A stretch of 34,414 nt of DNA, taken from contig MFMW01000014.1 of assembly GCA_001783595.1 (NCBI GenBank), positions 1-34,414 on the forward strand, in the 5' to 3' direction. Shown here in pieces: positions 5,022 through 12,972 of the stretch (position 1 is the stretch's first letter; every line of letters starts with the position of its first letter). A model generated the notes under the pieces. That model saw only the letters and a program-made list of their open reading frames with translations, made no database searches and was not told the origin of the DNA. The position numbers and the translations under genes are program-made. Source of the stretch: Candidatus Kuenenbacteria bacterium RIFCSPHIGHO2_02_FULL_39_13 (GTDB taxonomy: Bacteria > Patescibacteriota > Patescibacteriia > UBA2196 > GWA2-42-15).

Positions 5022-7520
5022 ATGGATTTACCCAAGGCATACATTCCAAAAGAATACGAAGATAAAATTTATAAAAAATGGGAAGATTCCGGATATTGCA
5101 ACCCGGATAATTTAGAGACGCGCGGCCAAGCGCGGTCTTTTACTATTTCCATGCCGCCGCCCAATGCGACCGGCGTATTGCATGTTGGTCATACCTTAGG
5201 GATCACCATCCAAGACATTATGGCCAGATACCGTCGGATGCGGGGGGATAAAACACTGCTCTTGCCCGGCACTGACCACGCGGCAATTGCCACGCAAAAT
5301 GTGGTGGAAAAAATGCTAAAAAAAGAAGGAACTTCAAGACATAAGTTGGGCAGAGAAAAATTTCTAGAGCTGACAAAAAATTATGTAGAAAAAAATAAGT
5401 CAACCATAAATAACCAAACGAGAAAAATGGGCGCCAGTTGCGATTGGTCAAGGGAAGCTTATACTTTAAGCGACAAACTTTCGCGCGTGGTGTCAATGCA
5501 ATTTAAACAAATGTATGATGATGGCTTGATTTATCAAGGGACAAGAATTGTTAATTGGTGTCCCAGATGCTGCTCAACCCTGGCTGATGATGAGGTGGAA
5601 TATAAAGAACAATCAGCTAAACTGTATACTTTTAAATATTCAAATGTTTTTCCCTTGGCCATCGCCACCACCAGACCTGAAACCAAACTGGGCGATACCG
5701 CGGTAGCAGTTAATCCTAATGATAAAAGATACCAAAAATACATTGGCAAAACATACCAGGTTGATTTTGTGGGCGTGCCTTTAAAACTAAAAGTAATTGC
5801 TGAAAACGAGATCAATCCTGAATTCGGCACAGGCGCGGTTGGAGTAACTCCGGCTCATTCTTTCGCGGACTCGCTCATGGCTGAAAAAAATAATTTAGAA
5901 GTTAAAAAAGTAATCGGGCAGGATGGAAAAATTCTAGCCGGGTTTGGTAAATATTCTAATTTGAAAACAAAAGAGGCGCGGGAAAAAATTATTGAAAAAT
6001 TAAAAAGTGACGGGCTTTTAGAAAACCAGGCGGACATTAAAAATAATTTATCAATCTGTTATCGCTGCCACACGGAAATTGAACCGCTCCCCTCTTTGCA
6101 ATGGTTTGTGGCAATGAATAAAGAATTTGCCCTAAAAAATCCTGCTTTAATTAAAAAATACGGCAAAAAAGAAACAACCTTAAAAGAAATCTCGCTTTGG
6201 GCTGTCAAGTCGGGCGAGATAAAAATAATCCCTGAATATTTTGCAAAAACATATTTTCATTGGATGGAAAATTTGCGCGACTGGTGTATATCAAGGCAGC
6301 TTTGGTTCGGGCATAGAATACCTGCGTGGTATAAAAACAATGAAATTTATGTTGGTTCAGATAAACCAAAAAACAGTGGCTGGGTGCAAGATGAAGATAC
6401 ATTAGACACTTGGTTCTCGTCTGCACTGTGGACATGGTCAACGTTACTTGAGAGAAAAAATTTTGAAAAATTTAATGATCTCAAAGAGTGGGTCAAAAAT
6501 AGCCCGGACATAAAAAATTTCCATCCGACTTCAGTTATGGAAACAATGCACGATATTTTGTTTTTCTGGGTAGCAAGAATGATTATAATGACCCTATATT
6601 CTTTAAATGAAGTACCTTTTAAAACGGTTTATCTACATGGCATGGTATGTGATGAACACGGTAAAAAAATGAGTAAATCGCGTCCAGAAACATGCATTGA
6701 GCCCATTGAAATGTCCCAGAAATATGGCACTGATGCCTTGCGACTTTCTATGGTCTTGAGTAATGCGGCTGGTAATAGCACGCGGCTATCTGAACAAAAA
6801 ATTGCCGGCTTTAGAAATTTTGCTAACAAACTGTGGAATATTGGCAGATTTATTCAACTATCAACAAACAACAAACAACTAACAACAAACGATAAATTAA
6901 CCACTGATAGTTGTGAGTCGTCAGTTGTGAGTTGTAAAACTCTTGCTGATAAATGGATTACTAGTAGAATAAATAATCTTATTAAAGAAGTGACTGATGA
7001 TCTTGAAAATTTTAGGTTTGGTTTGGCCGGAGAAAAATTATATGATTTTACTTGGCATGAATTAGCTGATTGGTATGTTGAGATAGCTAAAATACCCCCC
7101 TACGGGGGATCCGCCGAAGTGGGACAAAATTCTTACAAAATCTTGATTTTTATTTATAAAACACTGCTTAAACTAGTGCATCCTTTTGCTCCTTTTGTGA
7201 CTGAAAAAATCTGGGAGTATTTCGGCAACGGCGATTTATTAATAATTGAGAAATGGCCTCAAACAGATGAGAAAAAAATCACTGGCCAAGCAGAGCAAGA
7301 CTTTGAACTGATAAAAGAATTAATTACTGCCATTCGATCTTGGAGGAAAGAAAATAAAAAAGAACCTAAAGAGATTCTAAAAATTCAAATAGCAGCACCT
7401 GATAAACTAGTTGGGTCACAAAAAGAAATAATAGATAAATTAGCTAAGGTGGATTTGGAAATCGTAGAGAAATTAGTTGATAAAGATTTAGAGATTGGGA
7501 ATTTAAAAATTAAGTTTTAA
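5022..7520 (+). CDS. valS: Valine--tRNA ligase
   Basis: Charges tRNA-Val with valine in the cytoplasm. The class I signatures are clear: PPPNATGVLHVGH (HIGH motif, residues 54-57) and GKKMSKS (about 548-553). The editing (CP1) domain lies between, with ATTRPET and GTGAVGVTPAHS. A zinc-like pair CPRC and a later CYRC are also seen. I start at ATG 5022 (832 residues) because this begins MDLPKAYIPKEYED as family members do, and a promoter ends 7 nt upstream. The protein stops where a C-terminal coiled-coil arm would begin in typical bacterial ValRS, so that arm seems absent. Two palindromic DNA inserts interrupt the anticodon-binding region in frame (6855-6945 and 7095-7125). Confidence 0.96.
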   Translation: MDLPKAYIPKEYEDKIYKKWEDSGYCNPDNLETRGQARSFTISMPPPNATGVLHVGHTLGITIQDIMARYRRMRGDKTLLLPGTDHAAIATQNVVEKMLKKEGTSRHKLGREKFLELTKNYVEKNKSTINNQTRKMGASCDWSREAYTLSDKLSRVVSMQFKQMYDDGLIYQGTRIVNWCPRCCSTLADDEVEYKEQSAKLYTFKYSNVFPLAIATTRPETKLGDTAVAVNPNDKRYQKYIGKTYQVDFVGVPLKLKVIAENEINPEFGTGAVGVTPAHSFADSLMAEKNNLEVKKVIGQDGKILAGFGKYSNLKTKEAREKIIEKLKSDGLLENQADIKNNLSICYRCHTEIEPLPSLQWFVAMNKEFALKNPALIKKYGKKETTLKEISLWAVKSGEIKIIPEYFAKTYFHWMENLRDWCISRQLWFGHRIPAWYKNNEIYVGSDKPKNSGWVQDEDTLDTWFSSALWTWSTLLERKNFEKFNDLKEWVKNSPDIKNFHPTSVMETMHDILFFWVARMIIMTLYSLNEVPFKTVYLHGMVCDEHGKKMSKSRPETCIEPIEMSQKYGTDALRLSMVLSNAAGNSTRLSEQKIAGFRNFANKLWNIGRFIQLSTNNKQLTTNDKLTTDSCESSVVSCKTLADKWITSRINNLIKEVTDDLENFRFGLAGEKLYDFTWHELADWYVEIAKIPPYGGSAEVGQNSYKILIFIYKTLLKLVHPFAPFVTEKIWEYFGNGDLLIIEKWPQTDEKKITGQAEQDFELIKELITAIRSWRKENKKEPKEILKIQIAAPDKLVGSQKEIIDKLAKVDLEIVEKLVDKDLEIGNLKIKF
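6855..6945 (+). repeat. In-frame palindromic simple-repeat insert in valS
   Basis: Arms CAACTATCA (6855-6863) and TGATAGTTG (6905-6913) enclose AACAAACAAC-type repeats; GTTGTGAGT-type complements follow. It is translated as a Thr/Asn/Ser-rich stretch (QLTTNDKLTTDSCESSVVSC) in the linker between the catalytic core and the ADKWI helix of the anticodon domain. The boundaries are approximate. Confidence 0.65.
7095..7125 (+). repeat. Second short GC-rich insert in valS
   Basis: CCCCC-TAC-GGGGG hairpin followed by CGCCGAAGTGG (7112-7122), an 11-mer also present in the insert in the first glgA (11479-11489). It is translated as PPYGGSAEVGQ in an otherwise alignable helix-loop of the anticodon-binding domain. 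It is much richer in GC than the surrounding gene. Confidence 0.6.
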
Positions 7521-7564
7521 TAAAAATTTATACACCAAAAAAGATGAGCTTCTAACTTAAATTA

Positions 7565-7840
7565 TTAAGCTCTGGTATTGGGACCACCAACTTTTCTCCC
7601 AGAATTTTCTCTTGGAAAAGGTTTTTCCTGTTTACCAGCTAAAAAATAATTTCTTAACTGCTCGCCTTCTCCGCGCCAAATTTCTGCTTCTTTTTTATTT
7701 TGCTCTCTCTTAGATACATTTTGCTCAGCAACTTGTTGAGATTCTTTTTGAATTTGTTTAATCTTTTTAGAATTTAAATCAACGGGTAATGTATTATTCA
7801 TTGGAAAACATTCTAGGCTGTGTTCTTGTCCTCTTCTCAT
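7565..7840 (-). CDS. Small hydrophilic protein of unknown function
   Basis: A possible gene of 91 residues, or 78 if translation starts at Met14 (MNNTLPVDLN). It is highly charged and Gln/Lys/Glu-rich. The middle (KKIKQIQKESQQVAEQNVSKREQNKKEAE) is predicted helical or coiled coil, and the tail is Gly/Arg/Pro-rich (RENSGRKVGGPNTRA). There are no membrane segments or cysteine clusters. It lies convergent to valS and just downstream of comM on the same strand, with a 27-bp gap. No ribosome-binding sequence or clear leaderless promoter is seen for either start. No opposing ORF covers it, and the composition looks like a real protein, but no family is recognised. Confidence 0.5.
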   Translation of the reverse strand: MRRGQEHSLECFPMNNTLPVDLNSKKIKQIQKESQQVAEQNVSKREQNKKEAEIWRGEGEQLRNYFLAGKQEKPFPRENSGRKVGGPNTRA

Positions 7841-7867
7841 ATATTCAAACGTTAGTTAATAATAATT

Positions 7868-9391
7868 TTATTCCACTTTTGCCCTGTATTGCAGAGCTTC
7901 CGCCACATGCTCAATTTTTATCTGCGCCTCACCAGCCAGGTCGGCAATAGTGCGGGCTAATTTTATTATACGATAATATCCCCTGGCTGACAAATGAAGC
8001 TGGCTCACGGCATTTTTAAGGAGTTCTTGGCTGCTAGAAGTCAGCTCGCAAATTTTCCTCACCATTTCACTGGACATTTGGCTGTTAGTAAAAATTTTTT
8101 TAGTTTTAAATCTCTCAATTTGCCTGGCGCGGGCAGCATTTACACGAACGCGAACATCAACTGACGGCTCGCCTGCTTTTAGACTAGCCAGCTTGTCCAC
8201 TTCAACTCTGGGGACTTCAATATGAATATCAATCCTATCTAGCATCGGCCCTGAAATCTTATTTTGATAATTTAAAACTTGGCTTTGGCTGCAAATGCAA
8301 TTTTTATAAGGATCGGAATAATAACCGCAGGGACAGGGATTCATCGCCGCCAATAGAATAAATTTTGCTGGGAATTCAAGAGTGCCTGAAGCGCGGGAGA
8401 TATGAATCACGCCGTCTTCCAATGGCTGGCGAAGATTATTCAAAACCGCGCGTGGAAATTCCGGGAATTCATCAAGAAATAATACGCCGTGATGGGCTAA
8501 TGAAATTTCACCGGGACGCGGCCAGCTGCCCCCGCCAACGAGAGAGACAGCTGAAGCAGTATGGTGAGGCGAGCGAAAAGGGCGGATGGTAATCAAGGGT
8601 TGGCCGCCGGGCAACAGTCCGGCGACTGAATAAATTTTAGTCACTTCCAACGACTCATCTAAAAACATTTCAGGCAAGATTGAAGGCATGGTGCGAGCCA
8701 GTAAGGTTTTGCCGCTGCCAGGGGGACCTGACATAAGAATATTATGGCCGCCGGCAGCGGCAATTTCAAGCGCCCGTTTGACCTGCTCTTGGCCTCTAAT
8801 ATGGGCCATATCAAACTGGTAAATGTTTTCACTCTCAAGGCTTACTTTTTCTTTTGGCTGGTATGGCTCAATTAATAACTCTCCGGTAAGATGTTTGACC
8901 ACTTGGCTTAAATTTTCTGCCGGATAAATTTCAATCGCTTCTATTAAACCTGCTTCAGCCGCATTCTCTACTGGTAAAAACAACCTTTTAATGCCTTGTT
9001 CACTGACCATAAGAGCAACAGAAAGCGTGCCGTTCACTGCCCGCAAATGGCCATCAAGCGCAAGCTCACCGATAAAAACACCTGTTTGATATGAATCGGA
9101 AAACTTGAATTGTTTGTAGGCAGAAAGTATAGAAAGAGCAATGGGCAGGTCATACGACGGACCTTGTTTTTTTAGGTCTGCTGGGGCTAAATTAACATTA
9201 ATTGTCCCTCGCGGCAGAGCCAAAGCAGAATTTTTAATAGCACTCTTAACGCGATATTTGGATTCTTGCACAGTATTATCAGGCAGACCAACAATGTTGA
9301 ATCTGGCCAAGCCCGACATAATGTCAGCCTCTACTTCAACCGGCTGACAGTCAAGGCCAATAACCGCGGCTGAAAGAATTTTTGAAGACAT
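7868..9391 (-). CDS. comM: YifB/ComM-family Mg-chelatase-like AAA+ ATPase
   Basis: A protein of 507 residues spanning the full YifB/ComM architecture. It has an N-terminal ChlI-like domain (MSSKILSAAVIGLDCQPVEVEADI), a central AAA+ module with Walker A GPPGSGKTLLART and Walker B-like GVLFLDEFPEF, a cysteine cluster CPCGYYSDPYKNCIC of the zinc-like type seen in this family, and a C-terminal Mg-chelatase lid domain. ComM is known in naturally transformable bacteria as a hexameric helicase that promotes branch migration during recombination of incoming DNA. That fits an organism that takes up DNA but is not proof of competence. The start overlaps the end of lspA by 41 bp on the same strand, so the two are co-transcribed. 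Confidence 0.93.
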   Translation of the reverse strand: MSSKILSAAVIGLDCQPVEVEADIMSGLARFNIVGLPDNTVQESKYRVKSAIKNSALALPRGTINVNLAPADLKKQGPSYDLPIALSILSAYKQFKFSDSYQTGVFIGELALDGHLRAVNGTLSVALMVSEQGIKRLFLPVENAAEAGLIEAIEIYPAENLSQVVKHLTGELLIEPYQPKEKVSLESENIYQFDMAHIRGQEQVKRALEIAAAGGHNILMSGPPGSGKTLLARTMPSILPEMFLDESLEVTKIYSVAGLLPGGQPLITIRPFRSPHHTASAVSLVGGGSWPRPGEISLAHHGVLFLDEFPEFPRAVLNNLRQPLEDGVIHISRASGTLEFPAKFILLAAMNPCPCGYYSDPYKNCICSQSQVLNYQNKISGPMLDRIDIHIEVPRVEVDKLASLKAGEPSVDVRVRVNAARARQIERFKTKKIFTNSQMSSEMVRKICELTSSSQELLKNAVSQLHLSARGYYRIIKLARTIADLAGEAQIKIEHVAEALQYRAKVE

Positions 9392-9812
9392 TTATATAAA
9401 TTATTATTAATATTCCTCCTGCTATCATCATATCAGCTAAATTAAAAACTGGCCAAATGTGAAGATTGATATAGTCAATTACAAAACCAAATTTGATGCG
9501 GTCAATAATATTACTGCCTGCGCCGAGAATGACAAGCCAGATTAAACTGGCTGCCAAGTATTTGCCGCCAGTCAATAATTTAATCAGCCAAATAATCAGA
9601 GCGAGGATTATTAGGGCGATAATAAAATAAAAAATAATTAAAAAATCTTTTGGAAAATTAATGCCAAAAGCTATGCCGGTATTTTTTGTGTAAGTAAGAA
9701 AAAAAGAATCTTCTATGGCTTGGTGGGAAAATAGATATTTTAATATTCTATCTATAATAAAAAAAAACAACCCCAAAACAATAATTACCCACGGTTGATT
9801 TTTGTGTGGCAT
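9351..9812 (-). CDS. lspA: Lipoprotein signal peptidase (signal peptidase II)
   Basis: A membrane aspartic peptidase of 153 residues that removes the signal peptide from lipidated prolipoproteins. Four hydrophobic segments are visible. The conserved blocks are present: TYTKNTGIAFGI (the NxGxAF motif), GAGSNIIDRI with the first catalytic Asp, and FNLADMMIAGG with the second. Length is close to the family norm (about 160). The last 13 codons overlap the start of comM, and dksA/traR lies 18 bp upstream, giving the order dksA-lspA-comM in one operon. No independent promoter is seen. A functional lspA implies lipoproteins in the cell envelope. Confidence 0.94.
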   Translation of the reverse strand: MPHKNQPWVIIVLGLFFFIIDRILKYLFSHQAIEDSFFLTYTKNTGIAFGINFPKDFLIIFYFIIALIILALIIWLIKLLTGGKYLAASLIWLVILGAGSNIIDRIKFGFVIDYINLHIWPVFNLADMMIAGGILIIIYINVFKNSFSRGYWP

Positions 9813-9830
9813 AAGACTGTGACAAATTAA

Positions 9831-10199
9831 TCAGCTTTTACTAGAAAATTTGTTTTTGCATTCAATGCAGGCGGAAGAAGTGGGACGAATTTCAAGACGA
9901 TTTTTGCTAATATCTTTTTGACAATATTTACAAACTCCGTAAGTGCCGTCTTCTATTCTTTTAAGGGTATCATTAATGTCGCGTAATTCTTTTTCCAGAG
10001 TATTTTTTACTGATACGGCATTGTCAAAACTGGCGACCTCTGACGCATTTTCGCTTGAGTGATCGCCATACTCTGGAAAAATAGTTTCATTGATTTTACC
10101 TTTCTTAAAAGTTAAATCAGCCAACTCTTGCTCAAGACGTTTTTTCTCGCTCTCTAGTTTCTCTTTAATTTTCTTTAGAAAATCTTTGTTTAATGCCAT
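9831..10199 (-). CDS. TraR/DksA-type zinc-finger protein
   Basis: A protein of 122 residues with a long N-terminal coiled coil (KIKEKLESEKKRLEQELADL) and a C-terminal four-cysteine zinc finger: CKYCQKDI, then ACIECK after RLEIRPTS. This is the TraR/DksA layout. DksA of proteobacteria enters the RNA polymerase secondary channel and works with ppGpp. Patescibacterial versions are shorter and their role is not established, so I leave the symbol blank. It is first in the operon with lspA and comM. Its own promoter is visible about 40 nt upstream (10246-10274). It could instead be one of the DksA-like proteins found next to lspA in several phyla. Confidence 0.9.
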   Translation of the reverse strand: MALNKDFLKKIKEKLESEKKRLEQELADLTFKKGKINETIFPEYGDHSSENASEVASFDNAVSVKNTLEKELRDINDTLKRIEDGTYGVCKYCQKDISKNRLEIRPTSSACIECKNKFSSKS

Positions 10200-10245
10200 A
10201 AATTTTTAGTTCTCACAAATATATTGCCACTAATTTAACACTTAT

Positions 10246-10274
10246 ATTATAACAATTCCGGCCAAATGATTCAA
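10246..10274 (-). promoter_or_regulatory. Promoter of the dksA/traR-lspA-comM operon
   Basis: On the minus strand TTGAAT, a 17-nt spacer, TATAAT. Transcription start near 10239 gives a leader of about 40 nt. The -35 box lies only 8 nt past the stop of the glgA-type gene. Confidence 0.65.
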
Positions 10275-10282
10275 GTAAAATT

Positions 10283-11719
10283 TTACTGAATTAATTTTTT
10301 ATATATTTTTAAATATTTTTTGGCGCTGGTGGCCCAAGAAAAATCTTTTTTCATAGAATTTCCAACCAACCTTAGCCATTCCTGTTGATTGCAATATACA
10401 GCTAGAGCCAGCTTAATAGTTTTAAACATTTCAGAAGAATTATATTTTTTAAAACTAAAGCCGCTGTCTCTTTTAACTGTATCAGCTAAACCGCCGGTGG
10501 AGCGGACAATGGGAATAGTGCCGTATTCCATGGCAATTAGCTGGCCAAGCCCGCACGGCTCGTATTTTGAAGGCATTAAAAACATATCTGCGCCGGCATA
10601 GATCTGATGGGCCAGTTTCGGATCAAATTTTAAATGGGCGCTAAATTTATGCTTGTAGCGCTCGTTCATTTTCTTAAAAAAATCCTCGTATTCTTTATCG
10701 CCAGTGCCAAGAATCACAAACTGCAGATTAAGCCGCATAATTTCCGCAAAGGCTTGTTTTAAAATATCAAAGCCTTTTTGCCCGGTAAGACGGGAAACCA
10801 TGGCAATGAGCGGAATATTTTTGTGCTGAGGCAGACCGCTATTTTTTTGGAGGTATAATTTATTTTTTATTTTATTATTTATTTTTTTCAAGTCGTATTT
10901 AAATTTAATGTTTCTGTCGGTGGCCGGGTTGAAAATTTCATAATCCAATCCATTGATAATGCCATATAAATCTTTTTTTCTTTGGCGTAAGATTGAAGCC
11001 ATATCATAACCGTATTCTTTGGTTAAAATTTCTTGGGCATAAGTCGGACTGACAGTACTCACTAAATCCGCGTCTAAAATTGCCTGGCGCATAAGGTTGA
11101 TACTGCCGTTTTTGATCTGATTAAAATCAGATTCTGCAAAACCAAATTTTTTCAAGATAAATAAGCTAGTCTGTCCCGTATAGCCAATATTGTGAATGGT
11201 AAAAAGTGTTTTAGTTTTACTTATCAAAGGGACAACTGCCGTTTGCCAGTCATTACAATGAATAATGTCGGGCTGCCAGTCTAGGGAATTGTCATCCAAA
11301 AGCTTTTTGATCAGCAGGGAAAAAGTGATAAATCTTTCGCGCTCGGACTGATCAAAAATATTTTTGGCTCGAAAAATTTTATGGTCAATAAAATAGATTG
11401 GTACGTCGGATTTTGGTAAATTTGACTGATAAATATTTATTTTATATTTTTTCCCGCCTACGCTAAAGCTGCCTCCTTCGCCGAAGTGGCTACGAAGGCC
11501 GAGTCGGCGGGCATGAATCTGCGGATAATTCTTTTTTATACTGGAATAATACGGCATGACAACGCGAATGTCCGCTCCGAGATTTTTCAGCGCTTTGGGC
11601 AAACTGCCGGCGACATCGCCCAAACCGCCCAACTTAAAAAACGGCGCGCATTCATAAGAGGCAAAAAGAATTTTTAGCTGTTTATTTCTATGGCGATTTT
11701 TTATTCTAAAAATTGGCAT
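10283..11719 (-). CDS. glgA: Glycogen/starch synthase (GT5), first copy
   Basis: Transfers glucose from ADP- or UDP-glucose to a growing alpha-1,4-glucan. It has 478 residues in a GT-B fold. The N-terminal donor/acceptor loop is KLGGLGDVAGSLP (from about residue 29), followed by IIHCNDWQTA and LFTIHNIGYTG. The C-terminal domain has SRLTGQKGFDIL and the KYEPCGLGQLIAMEYGTIPIVRSTGGLADTV block with the catalytic Glu. It differs substantially from the second copy at 15276, so it is a paralogue rather than a recent duplicate. A 59-bp GC-rich palindromic insert encodes RRLGLRSHFGEGGSFSV near residues 70-86. It is the last gene of the GH57-kinase-GT4-glgA run. Eight consecutive Gs (Cs on the coding strand) lie 21 bp upstream of the start. 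Confidence 0.93.
   Translation of the reverse strand: MPIFRIKNRHRNKQLKILFASYECAPFFKLGGLGDVAGSLPKALKNLGADIRVVMPYYSSIKKNYPQIHARRLGLRSHFGEGGSFSVGGKKYKINIYQSNLPKSDVPIYFIDHKIFRAKNIFDQSERERFITFSLLIKKLLDDNSLDWQPDIIHCNDWQTAVVPLISKTKTLFTIHNIGYTGQTSLFILKKFGFAESDFNQIKNGSINLMRQAILDADLVSTVSPTYAQEILTKEYGYDMASILRQRKKDLYGIINGLDYEIFNPATDRNIKFKYDLKKINNKIKNKLYLQKNSGLPQHKNIPLIAMVSRLTGQKGFDILKQAFAEIMRLNLQFVILGTGDKEYEDFFKKMNERYKHKFSAHLKFDPKLAHQIYAGADMFLMPSKYEPCGLGQLIAMEYGTIPIVRSTGGLADTVKRDSGFSFKKYNSSEMFKTIKLALAVYCNQQEWLRLVGNSMKKDFSWATSAKKYLKIYKKLIQ
11453..11511 (-). repeat. In-frame palindromic insert in the first glgA
   Basis: 59 bp bounded by CCCGCC and GGCGGG. Inside is a second stem, GCCTTCG against CGAAGGAGGC, around CACTTCGG. 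It contains the 11-mer CGCCGAAGTGG (plus-strand orientation), shared with the insert at 7112-7122 in valS. It is GC-rich in an AT-rich gene and falls between conserved blocks of the GT5 N-terminal domain. Confidence 0.65.
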
Positions 11720-11739
11720 AAATACAAAATTATTTATTA

Positions 11740-11747
11740 GGGGGGGG
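11740..11747 (+). other. Eight-G homopolymer upstream of the first glgA
   Basis: A run of eight Gs (C8 on the coding strand) in the 56-bp gap between the GT4 stop and the glgA start. It could fall in the spacer of a weak promoter (TAATTT ends 7 nt before the ATG) and so be a candidate slippage site. No comparative data are available here. Confidence 0.4.
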
Positions 11748-11775
11748 TTTTTACTGGCTAGTTAGAAATAATTGA

Positions 11776-12972
11776 TTAGCTTTGTCTGCAATAATCAATC
11801 ACCGGCTTCAAAGATTGCTGCCAGCTCAATCCCCGCTTATATTCTCTAATGTTTTCTTTAATTTGTCTGCGCGCCTTTTTATTCCTGGAAAAATCAATAA
11901 TTTCAGCGGCCTGGTGTTTATAATTATTATCACGTAAAACAATGCCCAATTTGTTTTTCTCCACTTCCGCGGCGAAAGTATCATAGTTATTCAGAATAAT
12001 AGGCAATTCCGCCCAGAGATAGTCATAATATCTAGTCTTTATCAGAAAATTGGCATCCGGAATATCGGGCGAAAGCGCAATACCCGCATCTGATTCCGCC
12101 AAATAATCACCCCGCTCATCATAAGGAATCCATTTATCGGGAATAAAAACATTTTTATTAAGCAGCTTGTGTTTTAAGACTGATTGTTTGGTCTGTTTGG
12201 CCTCTGGTGAATAAATCTTGTGCGGATTATGGAAACCCTGAAAAATTAATTTGACTCTTTTGTCTTTCTGCCAAATATATTTCATTATCTCTACCATACC
12301 TAGTGCGTCTGTCCGATTCCAGACACCTCCATTCCAGAGAAGAATAAAATCCTTTTTAGTAATGCCGGGGATAACGTCGCGATAAATATTTTTCAAGTGC
12401 TTTGGTTTTATTGCATCCAATCCAAAGGGGGCAATTCCCAGTAAGTGCTTAAAGCTTCTGTCTTGATAATTCAAAATTCCTGCCCGATGAAGAGAAATCA
12501 GTGATCCTAAAATTAGATCCCTGGCGTGCGCATCGCGGCAAAAAATCTTATTTGAAAGCTCCAGCGAAAGATTGTATGAATTAATAATATAATTATGCAG
12601 TTTCACTCTTTTTTCAAAATCGCTAAAATCCCTAAACTCAAGACTGCCTAAAGGCGCAATGCTCCACATATAGGTAATAATATTTTTTTTCTTTTTGGCG
12701 GCGTATGCCAGCGGTTCAAGCGGTGGATAAGAGCCAAAAACTACGATTTGGCTCTGGTTAATGATTTTTTTGTTGTTAACCTGATCATAAATAAAATAAT
12801 TGACACCGGCAATTTCATTGTCTGATTTCTCTGGAACAACCAGATTCACGCGCATTTTTTCTTTATTTAAAAAATACGCCAGTTGGTAATAAACAACCGC
12901 TGTGCCGACTATATTTTTATTCAATTTAGCAAGGCCGCTAAAAATGGTGATGGTTTTTTTCATATCTTCCAT
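11776..12972 (-). CDS. GT4-like glycosyltransferase
   Basis: A protein of 398 residues with the GT-B layout. An N-terminal Rossmann region (TITIFSGLAKLNKNIVGTAVVYYQLAYFL) is followed by a C-terminal nucleotide-sugar domain with FILLWNGGVWNRTDALGMVEIM, VKLIFQGF, then ESDAGIALSP and KTRYYDYLWAELPII, the usual spacing for GT4-type enzymes. The strict E-x7-E pair is not obvious, so donor specificity cannot be predicted. It overlaps the upstream kinase gene by one base (TAATG), so translation is coupled. Met1 or Met4 could be the start; Met1 is kept because of that overlap. Placed between an APH-type kinase and a GlgA, it may act on a glucan or oligosaccharide, for example as a GlgM-like enzyme, but this is inference from position only. 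Confidence 0.8.
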   Translation of the reverse strand: MEDMKKTITIFSGLAKLNKNIVGTAVVYYQLAYFLNKEKMRVNLVVPEKSDNEIAGVNYFIYDQVNNKKIINQSQIVVFGSYPPLEPLAYAAKKKKNIITYMWSIAPLGSLEFRDFSDFEKRVKLHNYIINSYNLSLELSNKIFCRDAHARDLILGSLISLHRAGILNYQDRSFKHLLGIAPFGLDAIKPKHLKNIYRDVIPGITKKDFILLWNGGVWNRTDALGMVEIMKYIWQKDKRVKLIFQGFHNPHKIYSPEAKQTKQSVLKHKLLNKNVFIPDKWIPYDERGDYLAESDAGIALSPDIPDANFLIKTRYYDYLWAELPIILNNYDTFAAEVEKNKLGIVLRDNNYKHQAAEIIDFSRNKKARRQIKENIREYKRGLSWQQSLKPVIDYCRQS

